Source: Phoronis australis (lineage: Eukaryota > Phoronida > Phoronidae). From it: a stretch of DNA of 64,000 bases. Shown here piece after piece: positions 58,601 to 64,000 of this stretch. The stretch's first letter is position 1; every line of letters starts with the position of its first letter. Position numbers and translations under genes: made by a program. The notes beneath the pieces are model-generated. The model worked only from the letters and a program-made list of their open reading frames with translations. It had not been told where the DNA came from and made no database searches. The stretch is from NCBI GenBank assembly GCA_002633005.1, contig NMRA01000162.1, positions 365,632 through 429,631 on the forward strand. The letters run 5' to 3'.

Positions 58601-60129
58601 AATGCACGAGTGACCTCTTTGTGCTACACTCCTTCATTCCCACTTTAACAACTGGGCTGGGTACTTATTTTTTACGAATGTGATACATGTATCTATAACT
58701 ATTTGAATTAATTGTACTTGTCACTATAATGATAAATAAATACAATAGAATATTCCAACAGAATGTTTATAGCAATAAAAAGACGTAAATTGTGTACCAA
58801 CAAGTACACGACTGTGTTGTTATCGATTCATGTAGGGCTACCGTTACGCCTACAGCAGAGCACATCAATAATTGACGAACGCGGCCGGAATGCTTTTCAA
58901 AATACAAGACAATTAAGGAAATGTCAATCAGACGTCAGGAACACGAACCAGGCATACGAAAATGGCACAGCACGTGTTCACTGAATTGCTTGTTAAGGTA
59001 TTAGGCGGTGGGCCAGATCTCATAGCATTCATTGCTGTGAATACTTTGGGGGGAAGGCAACCTAGTTTTTTCTATGTGGCTAGATAATACACCTCTAAAT
59101 CAAATTTCAAAAATTTCCCACGTGTACACTTGCACATTTGTTTTTAAAAAAGGGTGTTTTTGTTGCACAAAGTATTCTGCACATTGCTACCACTTGGTGC
59201 CGCTTTTCTATTAAACTGACCAATCAGAGAGTCAGATTGTATTGTTGTGCTTAGTAACTTCAATATGGTAGCTCCCATGGAGTGTGATGCCTGTATAATT
59301 CAAGGTTTATCAAACAGCACTAAATTGTGATATCAGAATTTGAAGAAGCTTAGGGAAGCATCTTGACGAAAGCTGATGGACTGTGGAAATCCGTGTATCA
59401 GTGTAGATCGAAAAGAAGAAGAAGGTGTTACAAACGTTTGTGCAGAAAACAGCTGACCACGTGTAAGATCAAAAACTGATAGGACATAGAAACGCATAGC
59501 AACATTTCAAGACACCAGCAGCAGTACTAAGCTGAAGCTGCTGAAAGTGATATGGATGTTACCCAAAATTTCCCAAGAAAATCTATTAGACTTCCTAATC
59601 TGGAACATTCTGACACAAGATGAGTGCATCATTTCTGAGCAGGAAAGGTATATTATGGACCACATTTGAACAAAGAGAAAGAAGTAACAAATTTTTAGCT
59701 TTGAAAAACAGGCATGTGTTTTTTTTAAAAGTGTGTTCAGTGTGATCACCAGTTGTTTATTTATCTTGTTCAGCCCCTTGGCTGCCCAGGCCTTAGACAA
59801 ATTACCGCTAACCCCAGTAGAGACAGTGATCATACCATACAGTAGGTCCTCCATCTGCCGGATGCTTTTCGGCAAATTATGCATCCACACTGATTAAACC
59901 ATCAGTCATGTTGCTATAAGTTTAGAAGTAACTTTTCCGCGTAGATGGATGCCTTATGAGGCCGTTAATGTTTTTATTTGTTCTCAGCTTAAACAAATAC
60001 TTCTGCAATCCTGTTTTTCAAACAATCCTTCGTTCAGGTGCCCACATCGACATTGCTTGCGCCAAGCGATAATCATACGGCGTTGTACTGTGGGTGTGAT
60101 TTTAAGCACTTTAAGTCAAAAATTTTTGA
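55656..60129. other. No recognisable gene
   Basis: All frames are short. The longest (59507-59890, minus, 127 codons) has a hydrophobic C-terminus but no motif. The frames at 57656-57934 and 58019-58384 overlap on both strands and look like chance. A diverged tandem word (ccaggtg.gcgccacatg / caggt.aaaaaccac.ggtttatgccacatg) lies near 57800-57890. Confidence 0.4.
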
Positions 60130-60345
60130 GAAGGTAGATGGTTGGAGTTAACATACCCAAGTGGCCGTCATCCCCCGCCGTAATCCTGGGACAGGGGGAA
60201 CCTCGTCTCAATTTTTTATAAACATTAATTACTTAGGTAATTAATTTGCCTAATTGGCCAGTGTCCCCGTCGTAATTTGAGGACAGGGAAAGCCCTTTCC
60301 ATTTCGTCAAACATTGATTACCTTAAGTGTAAATTGATTGACTAT
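60130..60345 (+). repeat. Two diverged tandem copies of a ~100-bp unit
   Basis: GGCCGTCATCCCCCGCCGTAAT...GGACAGGGGGAA and GGCCAGTGTCCCCGTCGTAATT...GGACAGGGAAAG are each followed by an AAACATTAATTACCTTA-like stretch. Confidence 0.6.
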
Positions 60346-61351
60346 GGCATGAGCATCTGATTATAAAAATTAAATTTCAATCGCTGCACTGGTATATCAG
60401 CTGGCTTATTTTCAGTCGCATCAACTAATCTAATTGTTAGACGGCCAACATTTTTAGGCGGCAGATAAGACGGCATGTAAATTTGTTAGGCTGGTGGTGG
60501 ATCAGTTCCTGATAAGTCCGTTTGAAAAATTTGCATGCTAACTCACTCATAGTTAAATGTTAAATTAGTGTTAACAGTTCACCCTTTTTTCAGTTGGACT
60601 TGTATTGCTTGCAATGGTTCAGTACAGAGCCTTGAATATGCAAATGAAGATCATCAGATATAAAAATAGAAAGACAAAGACTGTGAAGAAACACGAATCC
60701 ACAGCTTCAGAGATGTTTTTCTATAGTTTTGTTTGGAGTTCATTAAATCAACGCTTCTAACACATGTATATGTCATTTGCCTTTCAAAACGAAAGCAAGA
60801 CTTTGAAGCAGTTCTTCAGAAAGCTGGTGTGCATGAAGTTATTTCAACAGGCAGTCGAAGAAGGACGTCGCATTCACATTTCAGGCCCGTAGGAAGGCAA
60901 AAATTATGGGGGGGGGGNNNNNNNNNNNNNNNNNNNNNNNNNNNNNNNNNNNNNNNNNNNNNTGCCACCATATTTGTACCGAATCTCCCTCGTCCGCCTA
61001 AATGGGGGCACAGTGGTGAATTTAGGGGTGGCCAAGGGACCATGACCCTGTATAATTCTCCCACATTCCATTTGGCAGTTTGGGGGTGCGAATTTCTGAC
61101 GTGTAAAACCCTGGCTAATTCTCTGTCGTACCCCCCCCCCAACTCAATATACTGAATCCGTCCTTGAGACAATCCCTAGGGGATGAAGCCATCAAGAGTT
61201 GAGTAACCGTGAACCAACACGGAAAGAAAGGTTGGGCCTAGGACCAGCACACTGACCGGTAGCGAAGAGCTGCCTCGAGTAGCTATATCCGAGATCTAAC
61301 ATTGTGAAAATACGAAATTCCCGACGAACTAAAGCTCACCCCGGCCAACCT
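60346..61351. other. Repeat-rich, gap-containing, no gene
   Basis: It includes a G-run flanking the N gap and a C-run near 61131. The frame spanning the gap is an artefact of the N run. Confidence 0.4.
60918..60962. other. Assembly gap (45 N)
   Basis: Run of N directly after a G10 homopolymer. True size unknown. Confidence 1.
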
Positions 61352-63858
61352 GCGATCGAGAACGCCCGGAAGGCGATCGAGAACGAGACCTTACACCAAA
61401 AATGGTAGACGACAGTGAAGTACCCGGTGAGTTTAAAGGTCATTTTTTTCTTAAATGGAGGCTACTTTGGTACCAATTCGACACACCGAAAAGCTCCGGA
61501 GCTTAGCCTTTGTTGTGGATCTAAAATAATACTTGGCTTTTGCTATTTTTTGAAACAGAGACCGCAGAATGCAACGACTTTCGGAAATATGCCTTGCGTC
61601 TCGCAAATTCGTCAATTTCTACATGTTATTAGCAATTCTTGGGTTCTTCAGTAGAGACGTGTGACGTTTATAGTTAAATCGTCCCTGGTGACACCTTTGT
61701 TAGTCATAAGTTGTGAAGCAATTCGAGATATCTAGTGATACAAGCAGGTCCTTGTTTGAGACAGCGATCGGGAACAAAGCTCTTAATTCTCCATGGCGAT
61801 CGTGAACGCAAAAAATGCGATCGTGAACGCTCATTTTTTTCTCTGCATTTTGCTGAATAATCGTTGAAGTTACGGTGTTATAACCTTAATTTTAGAATAA
61901 TACGACCATGAATTAGTTGACGGGTGGATTGTTTGTTATACTTTCACCGTTTTTCATGATTTCTGTGTGAGATTTAGCTTCACAAATATGATTATATGCG
62001 TTTGATTTTTCAGTTGAATTGTAGCCACACGAGGAGTCCTTCAAAGTGTTTACGTACACGCCTTCAAAAAGGGTAACATAACTGCTGTATGTGACAAAGG
62101 GCTCTGTATGCATATATTTTTTGGAGCTTCGTTCAGGAAGAGACCTTTTTTGTATAACTACATGACAATAAAACAGAGTGACACTTAGCCGCAAGCAAGA
62201 CCTTTACCAGCCCCTTGTTTGACGTGTTGCATAGGGTAAGATTTTTTACAGACATAAAAAACACAATTTAAAGCATAGGGCTCAGGAACCAAGTTGATTC
62301 AGTGCCCTATCTGCGATCAATGTTTCACGGAAAGAGTAAGCCTGAGGACACTCGTTGTTGTTGTGAATGTGTCATGCAAAGAGTATGCCTCCTTCTACAG
62401 GCATGAGAGCCAGAATCGCCATGAATAAAATCAATAAGTCCAGTAGTGAAAGTTGTTAAGTCACTAAACTTTATTCAGATTTACAGAGTTTATGGTTGGT
62501 AGTTGTCTGATGTGATAGTATTTGGACGTTTTTTTTAACATTTTTTCCTATTTGTGTTATTTCAACAGCATCTTTAACAAAAACCAGTGCATTATTGTAG
62601 TGTTTAGGTAGATTTAAATGGCCACACTATTTGTCATTGGGTAATACTTACATACAATTGTTATGACCAATTACTATTTTAAAAGAAAACTATATATCTG
62701 CCACAACTGTAGAAATTGTTTTCATATTGTTGTTGATTCCCTGTGAGGGAATTTTATACTATGAACCGGTCCGAAATAGATTGTCTGATTCAGTGACGAT
62801 TTAGTCTAATACATTCCAAAATAATTCGCAGGAAATGTACACTGGATTTGCAATGTTGATTTCTTTAAAGCAATATTTTATACCTGATATGACCAATTTT
62901 AGGCATGTGTGATAAAAGACTAACAATATTATAGAATTGCTACATTGTGTCTTGAAGTGATGTTAAAGACAACATTTTAACTACGTGTTTGAGAATATCA
63001 CAATATAGTAGGTATATTATAACTCGTCTCACTCTTTTTCAATGTCACATAAACTGGAGATCATGATCTGAAGATGCACTCATGACCAAGACTACAAAAC
63101 AAAAGAGTCAAACAAAAGCTACCATATGTTGTATATCTAAGCCACACCAGTCATTCTGTTCATCTCTGTATCAATAATATCAGTAAAACAACAATCCGTT
63201 TTATCAGCAAAACAGTTTACACCATTTCTGGCAATTTTTAAGTCCCAGACGTTCATGAGCGGTAACCTTTGAATCACCTCACGAATGGTGTTGTCGCACT
63301 CTTTTCGCTCCCCACAGGCACGCTCATCATCACTCTTTGACTTCACTGGCGTATTTGTTTTTTCCTTTTGCTGTCACAATCTTGTAAGAAGATTCGACAC
63401 TGGCTTTCATCTGCATCAACAGTTTAGAACCCCTTGTTCCCCTTGGTTTCGTCTAAAAGTATATGTCTGTATTTCAAACCGTGGTAGGATGTACTTTCAC
63501 GCCCTGATTAACCTGTTCGTTGAAGCTCGCCTCGCAATAATAACAGTAAACTTGCTTCCTGAAATGAAAATAAATTCCTTTGTGAAAATATCTACAATTA
63601 AAATAGTGCTTGATGTACATGTAGTCGCTCATAGTGATTTAATGGTAATGCTATTATGTTGTTTAGTTTTGATACGAAAATAACAGAGTAATGACGCAAA
63701 ATGTGATTACTTCATTGCACCATCCTTATTTTGTAACCCTTTTCACGTTTTATAACTAAAAAGTTCATAACTGTTCGGCACACTACGATGCGTTCTCGAT
63801 CGCATAAACAAAACAAAAATTTAAGTTTCCGATCGCTTATCTTTGCGTTCTCGATCGC
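61352..63858. repeat. Segment bracketed by oppositely oriented GCGATCGNGAACGC motifs
   Basis: Forward motifs start at 61352, 61373, 61764, 61796 and 61817. Reverse-complement motifs start at 63790, 63823 (weak) and 63845. Nothing like it was noticed elsewhere in the window. The AT-rich interior contains no recognisable gene. The arrangement resembles subterminal repeats of a DNA transposon about 2.5 kb long, but no terminal inverted repeat or target duplication was found. Confidence 0.55.
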
Positions 63859-64000
63859 ATCTTTCAACAGAAAAGTGTCGAAAAATCAGAGATCCTGACA
63901 AAACTACAAAAAACAAGCTTTGTGTTATATTTTAACCAGTCATTTCTTGATAACTTCATGGTCAATTTATTGATTTAGTGCCAAAAATAACCTCAATTTA
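63859..64000. other. Nothing recognised
   Basis: AT-rich end of the window. Confidence 0.4.

Noticed and set aside
59507-59890. 127-codon minus-strand frame with hydrophobic end
   Set aside because: No motif, no clear promoter or splice sites. AT-rich sequence easily yields such frames.
60733-61155. 140-codon frame and its antisense partner
   Set aside because: Both cross the N run and a G/C homopolymer. The continuity is artificial.
1-64000. CRISPR arrays, operons, bacterial promoters or riboswitches
   Set aside because: No regularly spaced direct repeats and no compact gene layout. Introns, splice signals and eukaryotic transposons show this is animal DNA.

Overview
This is animal nuclear DNA, not prokaryotic. 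Exons are short and separated by long AT-rich introns, and the window is dense with decayed transposons: several non-LTR retrotransposon families, a Kolobok-like and a Harbinger-like DNA transposon, MITEs and tRNA-derived SINE-like pieces. The mix of 2A-bearing retrotransposons, THAP-type TTAA transposons and frequent 'taggcctac' and 'acatgtac' words suggests a marine invertebrate, plausibly a hemichordate, echinoderm or lancelet. The species cannot be fixed from sequence alone. Assembly gaps lie at 18598-18619 and 60918-60962, with a single N at 24309.

Host genes. (1) A plus-strand SLC16-type monocarboxylate transporter runs across 8.5-25.2 kb. I recovered four exons (8473-9190, 18481-18597 running into a gap, 22568-22693, 25037-25203). 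All inspected junctions are phase 1. At least one middle exon and the 5' exons were not found, and the first exon has a one-base frameshift. (2) A minus-strand exon at 49697-50749 encodes a 350-residue type II membrane protein of the SGNH/PC-esterase type. (3) A weaker candidate first exon with a signal anchor lies on the minus strand at 13091-13280.

Mobile DNA. 0-8 kb: an edge-cut TE-associated nuclease-like fragment, a Harbinger fragment, a tRNA-SINE-like piece and a 3'-truncated non-LTR element with an intact ORF1. 14-25 kb: repeats lying in transporter introns, a perfect 34-bp-arm palindrome, a THAP fragment and a Kolobok end fragment. 29-36.5 kb: a decayed large TE gene, an L1/Tx1-like tail, and an R2/Hero-like element carrying a restriction-like endonuclease. 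36.5-42.6 kb: an apparently complete, recent non-LTR element with perfect 11-bp target duplications, a poly(A) tail, intact ORF1 and ORF2, and a 2A ribosome-skipping motif in the ORF2 N-terminus. It is nested in the R2/Hero-like element. 43-49 kb: further non-LTR tails and a CXC-domain TE fragment. 51-55 kb: an internally deleted Kolobok-like transposon whose two convergent genes are a THAP transposase and a protein with a P2X7-tail-like cysteine domain, then an interspersed repeat carrying a TIR element. 55.4-63.9 kb: a long foldback hairpin and a 2.5-kb segment bracketed by oppositely oriented GCGATCGNGAACGC motifs.

The two strongest leads are the intact 2A retrotransposon and the Kolobok-like element carrying an antisense P2X7-tail-like gene.
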